NCBI RefSeq assembly: GCF_030811555.1
Contig: NZ_JAUSQZ010000001.1
Location: 3,345,241 to 3,409,240, forward strand
DNA length: 64,000 nucleotides
Direction of reading: 5' to 3'
Source: Kineosporia succinea
GTDB lineage: Bacteria > Actinomycetota > Actinomycetes > Actinomycetales > Kineosporiaceae
In this document: piece after piece, positions 35,814 through 45,317 of the stretch
Layout of the letters: each line of letters opens with the position of its first letter
How positions within the stretch are numbered: the stretch's first letter is position 1
Notes under the pieces: model-generated
Databases searched by the model: none
The model's input: the letters and a program-made list of their open reading frames with translations, nothing else
Told to the model about the DNA's origin: nothing
Made by a program: the position numbers and the translations under genes

Positions 35814-37505
35814 GTGTCCGGTATCGACGTCAACCAGGTCTCCTTCACGCTCCCCGACGGGCGCCCGCTGCTCGACGAGGTCACCTTCAAGGTGCCCGAG
35901 GGGGCGGTCGCGGCCCTGATCGGCCCGAACGGCACGGGCAAGACCACCCTGCTGCGCATCCTGGCCGGTGACGCGGCCGCGCAGTCCGGGGCGGCCGTGG
36001 TGACCGGCTCGCTCGGCGTGATGCGCCAGTTCATCGGCAGCGTCCGTGACGACACGACGGTGCGCGACCTGCTCGTCTCGGTCGCCCCCGCGCCGGTGCG
36101 CAAGGCCGGCCGGGCTCTGGAGAAGTCCGAGCTGGCGATGATGGAGCACGACGACGAGCCCACCCAGATGGCTTACGCGCAGGCCCTTTCCGACTGGGCC
36201 GACGCCGGTGGCTACGAGGCCGAGACGGCCTGGGACGTGTGCACGGTCGCGGCGCTCGGGATGCCGTTCGAGAAGGCCCAGTTCCGCAACGCGAACACCC
36301 TCTCCGGCGGTGAGCAGAAGCGGCTGGTGCTCGAGACCCTGCTGCGCGGCACCGACGACGTGCTGCTGCTCGACGAGCCCGACAACTACCTCGACGTGCC
36401 CGGCAAGCGCTGGCTCGAGCAGCAGCTGGCCCAGACCCGGAAGACGGTTCTGCTGGTCAGCCACGACCGGGAGCTGCTCTCGCACGCGGCCACCCGCATC
36501 GTCACGCTGGAGCCGCACGCGGCCGGCGCCAACGCCTGGATCCACGGCGGCGGGTTCGGCACCTACGGCCAGGCCCGCACCGACCGCAACTCCCGCCTCG
36601 AGGAGCTGCGGCGGCGCTGGGACGAGGAGCACGCCAAGCTCAAGGCGCTCGTGCTGATGCTGAAGACCAAGTCCACGTTCATGGACTCGATGGCCGCGCA
36701 GTACCACGCGGCCCAGACCCGCCTGGCCAAGTTCGAGGAGGCGGGCCCGCCCGAGCTCGTCGCCAACGAGCAGAACGTGACCATGCGGCTCACCGGTGGG
36801 CGCACCGGCAAGCGCGCCGTGGTGGCCGAGGACCTCGAGCTGACCGGGCTGATGAAACCGTTCAGCACCGAGCTGTGGTTCGGCGACCGGGTGGCGGTGC
36901 TGGGCTCGAACGGTTCCGGCAAGTCGCACTTCCTGCGGCTGCTGGCGGCCGGGGGCAGTGACCCGGACGTGGAGCACCAGCCGGTCGAAGACGGGCCGCT
37001 GGCCAGCCCGGGCGCGGTGGAGCACTCGGGCCAGGTCAGGCTGGGGGCGCGGGTGCGGCCGGGCTGGTTCGCGCAGACCCACCAGCACCCGGAGCTGCTC
37101 GGCCGGACGCTGCTCGACATCCTGCACCGCGGTGACGGGCACCGGTCCGGCCTGCCCCGCGACGCGGCCAGCAAGGTGCTCGACCGGTACGAGCTCAACA
37201 CCCAGGCCGAGCAGCGCTTCGAGTCGCTGTCCGGCGGGCAGCAGGCCCGGTTCCAGATCCTGCTCCTGGAGCTCTCAGGCGCCACGCTGCTGCTGCTCGA
37301 CGAGCCCACCGACAACCTGGACCTGCACTCGGCCGAAGCGCTGGAGAAGGGCCTGGGGGCCTTCGAGGGCACGGTGGTGGCGGTGACCCACGACCGCTGG
37401 TTCGCCCGGGAGTTCGACCGGTTCCTGGTGTTCGGCTCGGACGGCCGGGTGTACGAGTCGGACGAACCCGTCTGGGACGAGACCCGGGTGCAGCGCGCTC
37501 GCTGA
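35814..37505 (+). CDS. ABC-F family ATPase
   Basis: This 563-residue soluble protein has two nucleotide-binding domains and no membrane segment, so it is an ABC-F ATPase rather than a transporter. Domain 1 has GPNGTGKTT, SGGEQKRL and LLLDEPDNYLD. Domain 2 has GSNGSGKSH, SGGQQARF and LLLLDEPTDNLD. The linker (about residues 255-320) is Arg/Lys/Glu-rich and helical. ABC-F proteins act at the ribosomal E-site, either in routine translation or in antibiotic protection; the sequence does not decide between them. The GTG start is apparently leaderless. Confidence 0.9.
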   Translation: MSGIDVNQVSFTLPDGRPLLDEVTFKVPEGAVAALIGPNGTGKTTLLRILAGDAAAQSGAAVVTGSLGVMRQFIGSVRDDTTVRDLLVSVAPAPVRKAGRALEKSELAMMEHDDEPTQMAYAQALSDWADAGGYEAETAWDVCTVAALGMPFEKAQFRNANTLSGGEQKRLVLETLLRGTDDVLLLDEPDNYLDVPGKRWLEQQLAQTRKTVLLVSHDRELLSHAATRIVTLEPHAAGANAWIHGGGFGTYGQARTDRNSRLEELRRRWDEEHAKLKALVLMLKTKSTFMDSMAAQYHAAQTRLAKFEEAGPPELVANEQNVTMRLTGGRTGKRAVVAEDLELTGLMKPFSTELWFGDRVAVLGSNGSGKSHFLRLLAAGGSDPDVEHQPVEDGPLASPGAVEHSGQVRLGARVRPGWFAQTHQHPELLGRTLLDILHRGDGHRSGLPRDAASKVLDRYELNTQAEQRFESLSGGQQARFQILLLELSGATLLLLDEPTDNLDLHSAEALEKGLGAFEGTVVAVTHDRWFAREFDRFLVFGSDGRVYESDEPVWDETRVQRAR

Positions 37506-37555
37506 AGTTGCCGCTGTCCTCAGCGTGCTCTCACGGAACGTTCAGCTGACGCCCG

Positions 37556-37561
37556 TAGTTT
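37556..37561 (+). promoter_or_regulatory. -10 element before the diacylglycerol-kinase-like gene
   Basis: TAGTTT ends seven bases before the GTG at 37569, suggesting leaderless initiation there. Confidence 0.4.
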
Positions 37562-37568
37562 GATCACC

Positions 37569-38513
37569 GTGATCGAGTCCCCGGCCGTCCTCATCGTCAA
37601 CTCGGCGTCGCGTCGTGGGCAGGAGAACTTCTCCGCCGCCCGCGACCGGCTCGGCGAGCTCGGCGTGGAGCTGATGGCCGCCCATGCCGTCGAAGACCCG
37701 AGCACCCTGCCGCGTCTGGTGGGTGACACCATCCGGGCCGGTGCGCGCACCATCGTGCTGGGCGGGGGCGACGGCACCGTGAGTTCGGTGGCGCCGCAGC
37801 TGTGCAACACCGGGGTGGTGCTCGGGCTGCTGCCCACCGGCACCGCCAACGACCTGGCGCGCACCCTCGGCCTGCCCACCGACATGGACGGGGCCTGCCA
37901 GAACGTGGCCCGGGGCAAGGTGGTCGACGTCGACCTGGGCGTGGTCGGCGACGACCGTTTTCTCAACGTCAGCTCGATCGGCCTGGCCGTGGGCGTCACC
38001 GAGCAGCTCAACCCGAAACTCAAGAAGCGGCTCGGGGCGCTGGCCTACCCGATCGCGGCGGTGAAGGCCTACCGCCGGTTCCGGACCTTCTCGGCCACCC
38101 TCGAGTTCCCCGACGGCGACCATCCCGACGTCGAGCTCGACGACCTGCTGCAGCTGGCCGTGGCCAACGGCCGGTTCTACGGCGGGGGAGCGGTGGTCGC
38201 GCCGGGCGCCGGCATCGACGACCACCTGCTCGACGTCTACGCGATCCCGCGGGGCACGCCGCGTCAGCGCTGGCAGGTGGCGCGGCATTTCGTCAGCGGG
38301 GTCTTCACCGAGAGCGACCACGTCTACCACGTCACCACGCGCAACGTCCGGGTCAGCACGGCTCCCGGGCAGGCGATCAACGTCGACGGCGAGCTGTCGG
38401 CGCACACGCCCGAGACGTTCGGGGTGATCGAGGGCGGGCTGCGGGTGATCGTGCCCGAAGACGCGTCGGTCGGGGTCGCCGACATCGGTGCGCGGGAGCG
38501 CGCACGGCACTGA
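37569..38513 (+). CDS. Diacylglycerol kinase family lipid kinase
   Basis: This 314-residue protein belongs to the DagK/YegS lipid kinase fold. The nucleotide-binding motif GGGDGTVSSVA and LLPTGTANDLARTLG are present, with the later NGRFYGGGAVVAPGA block. Such enzymes phosphorylate diacylglycerol or related lipids; the exact substrate is not known. GTG at 37569 is chosen because TAGTTT is spaced for leaderless initiation. A TTG at 37560 would add three residues. It converges on sthA, with a shared terminator between. Confidence 0.88.
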   Translation: MIESPAVLIVNSASRRGQENFSAARDRLGELGVELMAAHAVEDPSTLPRLVGDTIRAGARTIVLGGGDGTVSSVAPQLCNTGVVLGLLPTGTANDLARTLGLPTDMDGACQNVARGKVVDVDLGVVGDDRFLNVSSIGLAVGVTEQLNPKLKKRLGALAYPIAAVKAYRRFRTFSATLEFPDGDHPDVELDDLLQLAVANGRFYGGGAVVAPGAGIDDHLLDVYAIPRGTPRQRWQVARHFVSGVFTESDHVYHVTTRNVRVSTAPGQAINVDGELSAHTPETFGVIEGGLRVIVPEDASVGVADIGARERARH

Positions 38514-38536
38514 GAAGCCAACCGCTGCAACGGTGC

Positions 38537-38563
38537 ACGTGGTGGTCGGGTCGACCACCACGT
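38537..38563. terminator. Bidirectional terminator between lipid kinase gene and sthA
   Basis: ACGTGGTGGTCG (38537-38548) pairs perfectly with CGACCACCACGT (38552-38563) around a 3-base loop. It serves both converging genes. Confidence 0.7.
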
Positions 38564-38577
38564 CCACCGTCGTGGGC

Positions 38578-39993
38578 TCAGGCGAAGAACCGCTCGACCG
38601 CCCGGATCTTGTTGACGGCGTCGAGGGCGGCCACCTTGTAGGCCTCGGACAGCGTGGGGTAGTTGAACACCGTGTCGACCAGGTGGTCCACCGTGCCCTC
38701 GCAGGTCATGATCGCCTGGCCGAGGTGCACCAGCTCGGTCGCCTGCGACCCGAACACGTGCACCCCCAGCAGCTTTCGGGTGCCGGTGCTGACCAGCAGC
38801 TTGAGCATGCCGTAGGAGTCACCGGCGATCTGGCCCCGGGCCAGCTCGCGGTAGCGCGAGATGCCGACCTCGTAGGGCACCGACGACGAGGTCAGGTCGT
38901 CCTCGGTCCAGCCGCAGTAGCTGATCTCCGGGATCGTGTAGATGCCGATGGGCTGCATGCTGATCAGGCTGTTCACCGGCTCCGAGAAGGCGTGGTAGGC
39001 CGCCAGCCGGCCCTGTTCCATCGAGGTCGCGGCCAGCGCCGGGAAACCGATCACGTCGCCCACCGCGTAGATGTGCTCGACGCTCGTGCGGTAGTGGTCG
39101 TCGACCGTGATGCGGCCCCGGTTGTCGGCCTCCAGCCCGGCCGCGGGCAGGTCCAGCGCCTCGGTGGCCCCCTGCCGCCCGGCCGAGTACATCACCGCGT
39201 CGGCCGGGATCTTCTTGCCCGAGACCAGGTGCGTCACGGTGCCCCTGGCGTTGTGCTCGACCGAGGCCACCTTCTCGCCGAACCGGAACGTCACCGACAG
39301 GTCGCGCAGGTGGAACTTCAGCGACTCCACGATCTCGTCGTCGCAGAAACCGAGCATGCGGTCGTTCTGCTCGACTACGGTGACCTTGCAGCCGACGGCC
39401 GCGAACATCGACGCGTACTCGATGCCGATCACCCCGGCGCCGACCACCACCATCGAGCGCGGCAGCACGTCGAGGTGCAGGATCCCGTCGGAGTCGATGA
39501 CCTTCTTGCCGTCGAACTCGACCGTGGCGGGCCGGGCCGGCGTGGTGCCGGTGGCGATCACGACGAACTCCGCGGTGACCGACCGGGCCCCGGCCGGGCC
39601 GCCCTCGACCAGCACGGTGTGCGCGTCGGTGAAGCGGCCGGTGCCGTGCAGCAGGTCGACCGCGTTGCGGTTGAGCTGACTGCGGATGACCTCGATCTCG
39701 CGCCCGATCACGTGCTGGGTGCGGGCCAGCAGGTCTTCCAGGGTGATGTCCTGCTTCACCCGGTAGTTCTGGCCGTACATGTCGCGCTGGTAGGTGCCCG
39801 TGAGATACAGCACGGCCTCGCGCAGCGTCTTCGACGGGATCGTGCCGGTGTTGATGCACACCCCGCCGACCATGTCGCCGCGTTCCACCACGGCCGCGCG
39901 TCGGCCCAGCTTGGCCGCGGCGATCGCGGCCTTCTGCCCTCCCGGCCCGGAGCCGATGACCAGCAGGTCGTAGTCGTACTGCTGCTCCGCCAT
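38578..39993 (-). CDS. sthA: Soluble NAD(P)+ transhydrogenase
   Basis: This 471-residue flavoprotein interconverts NADH and NADPH. The FAD motif GSGPGG is near the start. The segment [17 protein letters not shown] keeps C46 but has T51 where dihydrolipoamide dehydrogenases have the second redox Cys, a feature of SthA. The NAD motif [18 protein letters not shown] and [20 protein letters not shown] follow. The wording closely resembles mycobacterial SthA. ATG at 39993 has GGGGAGA upstream; an ATG at 40014 is possible but lacks a site. Confidence 0.95.
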   Translation of the reverse strand: MAEQQYDYDLLVIGSGPGGQKAAIAAAKLGRRAAVVERGDMVGGVCINTGTIPSKTLREAVLYLTGTYQRDMYGQNYRVKQDITLEDLLARTQHVIGREIEVIRSQLNRNAVDLLHGTGRFTDAHTVLVEGGPAGARSVTAEFVVIATGTTPARPATVEFDGKKVIDSDGILHLDVLPRSMVVVGAGVIGIEYASMFAAVGCKVTVVEQNDRMLGFCDDEIVESLKFHLRDLSVTFRFGEKVASVEHNARGTVTHLVSGKKIPADAVMYSAGRQGATEALDLPAAGLEADNRGRITVDDHYRTSVEHIYAVGDVIGFPALAATSMEQGRLAAYHAFSEPVNSLISMQPIGIYTIPEISYCGWTEDDLTSSSVPYEVGISRYRELARGQIAGDSYGMLKLLVSTGTRKLLGVHVFGSQATELVHLGQAIMTCEGTVDHLVDTVFNYPTLSEAYKVAALDAVNKIRAVERFFA

Positions 39994-40289
39994 GATGTTT
40001 CTCCCCGTGTTCATGTGCCGGCGGGTGGTTCATCGGCGGCTGTCACGTGATGGTTGAAGCACGGCCGGGCCCTCGTGGGCGCCGCGCGGCGCGACTCCGC
40101 GTTTTGACCCTCCGGAAGCCGCCCGGTAATGTGTTTTCTCGTTGTGTGACCCGTCCGTCATGTCGAGCCTAGTTGGTGCGTGGCACGTCGGGTGCGGAGC
40201 AGCGACCATCCGGAAACCTGGATCGGCGTGCTGTCCGTGGCACATGAAAATGTCGACCCGAATGCTCTGATCAGAACGAGGCTGCGACC

Positions 40290-40733
40290 GTGCGTACGTT
40301 TACCCCCAAGCCCGGTGACATCGAGCGCCGCTGGCACGTCATTGACGCGTCCGACGTCGTGCTCGGCCGGCTCGCTACGCAGGCAGCTGTACTCCTGCGG
40401 GGCAAGCACAAGCCGACCTTCGCTCCTCACGTCGACACCGGCGACTTCGTCATCATCATCAATGCCGACAAGGTCGCCCTGACCGGCAACAAGCGCGAGC
40501 AGAAGAAGGCCTACCGCCACTCGGGTTACCCGGGCGGTCTCCGCTCGGTCACCTACACCGAGCTGCTGGACAAGAACCCCCAGCGCGCCGTCGAGAAGGC
40601 CGTCCGCGGCATGCTGCCGAAGAACTCCCTCGGCCGCGAGGTGCTCGGCAAGCTCAAGGTCTACGCCGGCCCGGAGCACCCCCACGCCGCGCAGCAGCCC
40701 GTCCCCTTCGAGATCACCCAGATCGCGCAGTAG
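40290..40733 (+). CDS. rplM: 50S ribosomal protein L13
   Basis: This 147-residue protein begins [20 protein letters not shown] and contains [25 protein letters not shown] and [15 protein letters not shown] start. It pairs with rpsI, 37 bases downstream, the usual L13-S9 operon. The 296 bases upstream to sthA hold no clear gene; no convincing promoter was identified. Confidence 0.97.
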   Translation: MRTFTPKPGDIERRWHVIDASDVVLGRLATQAAVLLRGKHKPTFAPHVDTGDFVIIINADKVALTGNKREQKKAYRHSGYPGGLRSVTYTELLDKNPQRAVEKAVRGMLPKNSLGREVLGKLKVYAGPEHPHAAQQPVPFEITQIAQ

Positions 40734-40770
40734 TTCTGCGATCCCCCAGACAAGCGCACCAAGGAGAACC

Positions 40771-41277
40771 GTGACCGAGTCCACCACCGACGTGGCTGTC
40801 GACGCCGTCGACGACGAATTCGAAGAAGACGCGCCGAGCAGCTACACCAGCTCCACGCCGGCGGTCAAGGGTGGCGGCTCGAGCATCACCGCCCCCGGCT
40901 CGGCCACCGGCCGTCGCAAGGAGGCCGTGGCGCGCGTCCGCCTCGTGCCCGGCACCGGCCTCTGGAAGATCAACGGCCGCACCATCGAGGACTACTTCCC
41001 GAACAAGGTGCACCAGCAGCTGGTCAACGAGCCCTTCCGGGTCACCGAGACCGAGGGCCGCTTCGACGTCATCGCCCGCCTCCACGGCGGCGGCTCGTCC
41101 GGCCAGGCCGGCGCCCTGCGTCTCGGCGTCGCCCGGTCGCTGAACGAGATCGACGAAGAGGCCAACCGCCCGGCCATGAAGAAGGCCGGCTTCATGACTC
41201 GTGACCCGCGGGCCAAGGAGCGCAAGAAGGCTGGTCTCAAGAAGGCGCGTAAGGCTCCTCAGTACAGCAAGCGCTGA
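40771..41277 (+). CDS. rpsI: 30S ribosomal protein S9
   Basis: This 168-residue protein has a C-terminal tail that reaches the P-site tRNA ([12 protein letters not shown]). The core starts near residue 45 ([17 protein letters not shown]). The first 45 residues are an acidic then Ser/Gly-rich extension, common in actinobacteria. GTG start with AAGGAG upstream. A terminator follows. Confidence 0.97.
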   Translation: MTESTTDVAVDAVDDEFEEDAPSSYTSSTPAVKGGGSSITAPGSATGRRKEAVARVRLVPGTGLWKINGRTIEDYFPNKVHQQLVNEPFRVTETEGRFDVIARLHGGGSSGQAGALRLGVARSLNEIDEEANRPAMKKAGFMTRDPRAKERKKAGLKKARKAPQYSKR

Positions 41278-41307
41278 TCTTTCTGCTTCGGCAGACATCA
41301 GTTGCAG

Positions 41308-41353
41308 CACGCACGGCCCCGGGGTTCTCTGGCTCCGGGGCCGTCGTGCGTTT
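41308..41353 (+). terminator. Terminator after rpsI
   Basis: CACGCACGGCCCCGG pairs with CCGGGGCCGTcGTGCG (41308-41350, one bulge), followed by TTT. Confidence 0.8.
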
Positions 41354-41600
41354 CGGCCGTCCGCGTGTCCCGGGGATCGTGTGTCCCGGCATCGTGCGTC
41401 TCGGGGCGGGGCGCTCCGGTGCCCGTTCCCGGCGGCTGGTTCCGGCGGCGGGTTCCCGGCGGGGGGACGGCCCGGTGACCCGGGCGGGTGAACGTGAACG
41501 GCCCGGGCGGTGCAGCGCCCGGACCTGCGTGATTTGGCGTACCACTGCCCCGGGGGCATGGTGCGCGTAGGCTTTTGACATTCCCGCTAGGAGGAACTCG
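41354..41600 (+). other. GC-rich spacer with glmM promoter candidate
   Basis: No gene is seen. A TAGGCT -10 (41568-41573) lies 27 bases before the glmM TTG; a matching -35 is not obvious. AGGAGGAA just before 41601 is a clear ribosome site. Confidence 0.45.
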
Positions 41601-42947
41601 TTGGCGCGACTATTCGGCACGGACGGCGTCCGGGGGCTGGCCAATCGCGACCTGACCGCCGAGCTCGCCCTCGACCTCTCGGTCGCGGCGGCGCACGTTC
41701 TCGGTGAAGTGGTTCAGGGGCGCAGGCCCAGAGCAGTGGTCGGGCGTGACCCGAGAGCCTCGGGCGAGTTCCTGTCCGCCGCCGTGATGGCCGGTCTGGC
41801 CAGCGCGGGGGTCGACGTGGAAGACGCGGGCGTGGTGCCGACCCCGGCCGTCGCGTTCCTGGTCGACGACTCCCGGGCCGACCTCGGGGTGGTGCTGTCG
41901 GCGTCGCACAACCCGATGCCCGACAACGGCATCAAGTTCTTCGCCGCCGGTGGCTACAAGCTGCCCGACGAGGTGGAAGACCAGATCGAGCGCCGCATGA
42001 AAGAGCCCTGGGCCCGCCCCACGGGCGCCGCGGTGGGTCGCACCCGCCGCCTGGCCAAGGCCGGCGACAGCTACGTCAAGCACCTGGTCGAGACGCTCCC
42101 GTGCCGGCTCGACGGGCTCAAGGTCGTGCTCGACTGCGCCCACGGCGCGGCCAGTGAGGTCTCCCCGCGCGCCTTCCGCGAGGCCGGCGCCGAGGTCGTC
42201 GTGATCGGGGCCGAGCCCGACGGGCTCAACATCAACGACGACTACGGCTCCACCCACCTCGAGCACCTGCGCGCGGCCGTGCTCGAGCACGGCGCTGACG
42301 TCGGCATCGCGCACGACGGTGACGCCGACCGCTGCCTGGCGATCGACCACCTCGGTCACGACGTCGACGGCGACCAGATCATGGCCGTGCTGGCCTTGGC
42401 GTTCGCCGACCGTGGGGTGCTGGCCCACAAGACGCTCGTCACCACCGTGATGAGCAACCTGGGGCTGCGCCTGGCGATGGAGCGCGAGGGCGTCCGCGTG
42501 GTGCAGACCGCGGTGGGCGACCGGTACGTGCTGGAAGAGATGCGCGCGAGCGGTTATTCGCTCGGCGGCGAGCAGTCCGGGCACGTGGTGATGCTCGACC
42601 ACAGCACCACCGGCGACGGCGTGCTCACCGGCCTGCACATCCTGGCCCGCATGGCCCAGACCGGTAAGCCCCTCGCCGAGCTGGCCGCGGTGATGGAGCG
42701 CCTGCCGCAGGTGCTGGTGAACGTGAAGGGCGTGGACAAGAACCGCTGCCACGAAGACGCCGAGCTGCAGGCCGCCGTGGCCGAGGCCGAGGCCCGGCTG
42801 GGCGACACCGGCCGCGTGCTGCTGCGCCCGTCCGGCACCGAGGCCCTGGTGCGCGTCATGGTCGAGGCCAAGGAGGCCGGGCAGGCCCGGTCCGAGGCCG
42901 AGGGGCTGGCCTCGGTGGTGCGGTCCCGGCTCGCGCTCGAGGTCTGA
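41601..42947 (+). CDS. glmM: Phosphoglucosamine mutase
   Basis: This 448-residue enzyme converts glucosamine-6-phosphate to glucosamine-1-phosphate for UDP-GlcNAc and peptidoglycan. The phosphoserine is S102 in SASHNP, the magnesium loop is DGDADRC, and the sugar loop is GGEQSGH. The phosphate-binding [12 protein letters not shown] is near the end. TTG start after AGGAGGAA encodes [11 protein letters not shown]. With glmS about 3.5 kb downstream, two steps of the UDP-GlcNAc route lie close together. Confidence 0.97.
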   Translation: MARLFGTDGVRGLANRDLTAELALDLSVAAAHVLGEVVQGRRPRAVVGRDPRASGEFLSAAVMAGLASAGVDVEDAGVVPTPAVAFLVDDSRADLGVVLSASHNPMPDNGIKFFAAGGYKLPDEVEDQIERRMKEPWARPTGAAVGRTRRLAKAGDSYVKHLVETLPCRLDGLKVVLDCAHGAASEVSPRAFREAGAEVVVIGAEPDGLNINDDYGSTHLEHLRAAVLEHGADVGIAHDGDADRCLAIDHLGHDVDGDQIMAVLALAFADRGVLAHKTLVTTVMSNLGLRLAMEREGVRVVQTAVGDRYVLEEMRASGYSLGGEQSGHVVMLDHSTTGDGVLTGLHILARMAQTGKPLAELAAVMERLPQVLVNVKGVDKNRCHEDAELQAAVAEAEARLGDTGRVLLRPSGTEALVRVMVEAKEAGQARSEAEGLASVVRSRLALEV

Positions 42948-42957
42948 GAGCACATAC

Positions 42958-42996
42958 GAAAAGGGCGGTTCCCCACGGGGAACCGCCCTTTCGGTG
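42958..42996. terminator. Bidirectional terminator after glmM
   Basis: AAAGGGCGGTTCCC pairs with GGGAACCGCCCTTT (42960-42991) around a short loop. T-runs on both sides suit the converging genes. Confidence 0.85.
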
Positions 42997-43042
42997 TTTC
43001 CGGGGCACCGCGTCCCCTCCTGCGCGCGGTGCCCCGGACGTC

Positions 43043-44542
43043 TTACGGAATGACCGACCGGCCGTCGTCCTTGGTGCTACCGGCCTCGGACGTGAACGTG
43101 GTCTCCTCACCGGCGGCCGGCACCTGCTGCTGGATCACGGTGCCGTCGGCCGCGAGGGCGGCCACCGGGGCCTCCGGCCTGGTGTAGTTGCCCTCGTCGT
43201 CGTAGTCGCTCTCGGAGTTGGGCACGGTCACGTCGATCACGGCCAGCCGGTTCTTCACCGCGGCGGTCTTCTCGCCCACCCGGACCCGGGTGGCTCCGGC
43301 CGGGGCGATCACCAGGTAGCGGTGGGTGGTTCCGTTGTCGATCCACACGCTGGCCATCGCGTCGTCGTCACCGGCGGCCGAGGTCACCATGTAACCCTGA
43401 CGGGTCACGTCGTAAGGGGTTTCGTCGTCCTCGACGGGATCGATCTCCGCCGGCTGGTGCTCGCTGAAGCCGGCGACGTAGATGCCGCCGGGAGAGCGCA
43501 GCAGGGTTGCGGCGGCCTTGCTCTGGGCCCCGGACGGGACGACCGCGGCCCAGATCGGCACCTGCGCGCCGGTCGGGCGGTTGCCGCCCAGACTGCCGCC
43601 CAGGTAGTCGAGCTCACCCGGATCGGTGCCGGGAACGGCCACCGCCGCGAGGTCGAATCCCGGGGACCGGCTCATCGCGGAGCCTCCGGTCAGGACACCC
43701 CCGACCGTGACCTCGGCGTCGAACATCCGGAACTCGTCCTCGTCGACCGAACCCGCCCAGGTGCCTCCACCGACGGCCGGCACGTCGCGGCGGGTGGTGG
43801 TGATCTTCGGGTGGGTGCCCTCGACGCCGAAGGTGCGGGCCCTGGCGATGCGCGGGGTGTCGGCGCCGGGGGCGGAGACGACCACGACGGCCTTCCGGCT
43901 GTCCCGCGACTCACCCGGGGCGGAGAACAGGCTCATCGGGTCGTGCGGCACCTGGTTCGGCTCGAGGGGCAGACCGCTGGTGCTCACCGGCTCCATGCCC
44001 GAGACCGGCGCCCCCACCGGGCCCAGCCAGATGTCGCGGCCCCAGAAGGTCTTTCCCTTCTTGTCACGGGAGTAGAGCAGCACCGCGAAACGGGCCCGGT
44101 CTTCGATGTCACCGGCGGCCACGACGTGCACGTCGGCGGCGTCGACCTTCTCGCGGTCGGCCGCCAGCTTCTCCCGCAGGCCGGTCAGCCAGGCCCCGTC
44201 GTCGGCCAGAGAGCCGGCGGTCGAGGCCGGGTACCCGGCCTGCGCGAGGGTGCTCGGCTCGACGGTCGGGGTGGGGCTCACGGTGGGGGTGGGCCTGCTC
44301 GGGACGCTCTGGTCGGCCCGGTTCATCGCGTTGCCGCCCAGAACCGAGACGGCCACCACGGCGGCGGCCGCGGCTCCGGCCAGGGCTGCGCCGCCGAAAC
44401 GGGTCAGCCGGTCGCGGCGCACGGAGGTGTCGAGGCGGGGGAAGGGACGGCTGTCGCGGGTCTGGGCCTCGGACAGGTGACGCAGGCGGTCGGCCAGCTC
44501 GGGGGGCAGGCCCGGCTCGGGCCGCTGATCGGTCGGGTTCAT
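43043..44542 (-). CDS. Single-pass membrane protein coupled to an ECF sigma factor
   Basis: This 499-residue protein has a 48-residue cytoplasmic N-terminus, one membrane segment (about residues 49-71, GGAALAGAAAAAVVAVSVLGG), a Thr/Pro/Ser stalk and a large outer domain. No family was recognised for the outer domain. Its ATG overlaps the stop of the sigma gene (TGATG), so the two are made together. By position and topology it could be an anti-sigma or sensor protein, but the N-terminus lacks the zinc HxxxCxxC motif of ZAS anti-sigma factors. That role is inference. Confidence 0.8.
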   Translation of the reverse strand: MNPTDQRPEPGLPPELADRLRHLSEAQTRDSRPFPRLDTSVRRDRLTRFGGAALAGAAAAAVVAVSVLGGNAMNRADQSVPSRPTPTVSPTPTVEPSTLAQAGYPASTAGSLADDGAWLTGLREKLAADREKVDAADVHVVAAGDIEDRARFAVLLYSRDKKGKTFWGRDIWLGPVGAPVSGMEPVSTSGLPLEPNQVPHDPMSLFSAPGESRDSRKAVVVVSAPGADTPRIARARTFGVEGTHPKITTTRRDVPAVGGGTWAGSVDEDEFRMFDAEVTVGGVLTGGSAMSRSPGFDLAAVAVPGTDPGELDYLGGSLGGNRPTGAQVPIWAAVVPSGAQSKAAATLLRSPGGIYVAGFSEHQPAEIDPVEDDETPYDVTRQGYMVTSAAGDDDAMASVWIDNGTTHRYLVIAPAGATRVRVGEKTAAVKNRLAVIDVTVPNSESDYDDEGNYTRPEAPVAALAADGTVIQQQVPAAGEETTFTSEAGSTKDDGRSVIP

Positions 44543-45204
44543 CACTTGGCTCCCTTCGCGCGGGCGTCGAGTTTCGGGTGGGCTTCGAGTTTCGGGCGGG
44601 CTTCGAGCTTTGGGCGGGCGTCGAGTTCCGGGCGGGCGCCAGGGCCCGGTCCGGTGCCGAGATCGGTACTGCTGTCGAGCACCTCACGCGGCCCGGCGGA
44701 GACCCCGGCCGGAGTCACCTCGGCCGGGACCGGACCGGCCAGCGCCGCACGCAGTTTCGCCACCCCACGACTGGCCGCGCTCTTCACCGCCCCGGTCGAG
44801 ACACCCATGAGGTGCGCGGTCTCGGCCTCGGACCGGTCTTCCAGGTACCGCAGCACCACCGCGGCGCGCATCTGCGGCGGCAGCGAGCGCAGCGCGGCGA
44901 CGAGCTGTGCGTCCACCGGATCGGCCGCGTCGAGCTCGACCGCGGGTGCGGGCGCCGAGTCCAGCGGCACCTCACGGATACGGCGCTTGCGGCGCCACGA
45001 CAGGGCCGCGTTGACCACGGCCTTGCGCACGTACGGTTCCGGGTTGTCGTCGCCCAGCCGGTGCCAGCGGCGGTGCACCCGGGTCAGGGCCTCCTGCACG
45101 CAGTCCTCGGCGACGCCGCGGTCCACGGTGATCAGGTAGGCGCTCTGGACCAGGGCCGGCCAGCGAGCGCTGACGAACTGCCGGAAGGCTGTCTCGTCGT
45201 CCAT
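44542..45204 (-). CDS. ECF sigma factor, SigE-family type
   Basis: This 220-residue sigma factor has region 2 at about residues 1-75 (FVSARWPALVQSAYLITVDRG, AEDCVQEALTRVHRRW) and region 4 at about 105-155 (LRSLPPQMRAAVVLRYLEDRS, MGVSTGAVKSAASRGVAKL). The wording fits the actinobacterial SigE-family group. The C-terminal 60 residues are unrelated low complexity, ending in hexapeptide repeats encoded by four 18-base repeats. A GGAGGGGG ribosome site precedes the ATG. It lies downstream of coaA on the same strand. Confidence 0.9.
   Translation of the reverse strand: MDDETAFRQFVSARWPALVQSAYLITVDRGVAEDCVQEALTRVHRRWHRLGDDNPEPYVRKAVVNAALSWRRKRRIREVPLDSAPAPAVELDAADPVDAQLVAALRSLPPQMRAAVVLRYLEDRSEAETAHLMGVSTGAVKSAASRGVAKLRAALAGPVPAEVTPAGVSAGPREVLDSSTDLGTGPGPGARPELDARPKLEARPKLEAHPKLDARAKGAK
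44565..44636 (-). repeat. Four tandem 18-base repeats in the sigma gene
   Basis: Units at 44565-44582, 44583-44600, 44601-44618 and 44619-44636 differ at a few positions. They encode the hexapeptide pattern A-R/H-P-K/E-L-D/E near the sigma C-terminus. Confidence 0.85.
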
Positions 45205-45317
45205 GAATCCCCCTCCACTGTTGCTCTCGGGGAACTACACGCGCGCCGGGCCCACTCAGGTTGCTCGGGTCGGCGACCCGACCCCGCGAGGTGACCCGAA
45301 CGTCCTCAAGCCGGTAT

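Noticed and set aside
33348-37142. Reverse-strand open frame of about 1260 codons opposite the nuclease, DUF5709 and ABC-F genes.
   Set aside because: A codon-bias artefact. The forward genes have clear catalytic and ATPase motifs.
38578-39993. Dihydrolipoamide dehydrogenase instead of SthA.
   Set aside because: The second redox cysteine is replaced by Thr and the local sequence follows the SthA pattern.
38488-40050. Forward open frame opposite sthA.
   Set aside because: sthA has complete flavoprotein motifs; the forward frame has shadow composition.
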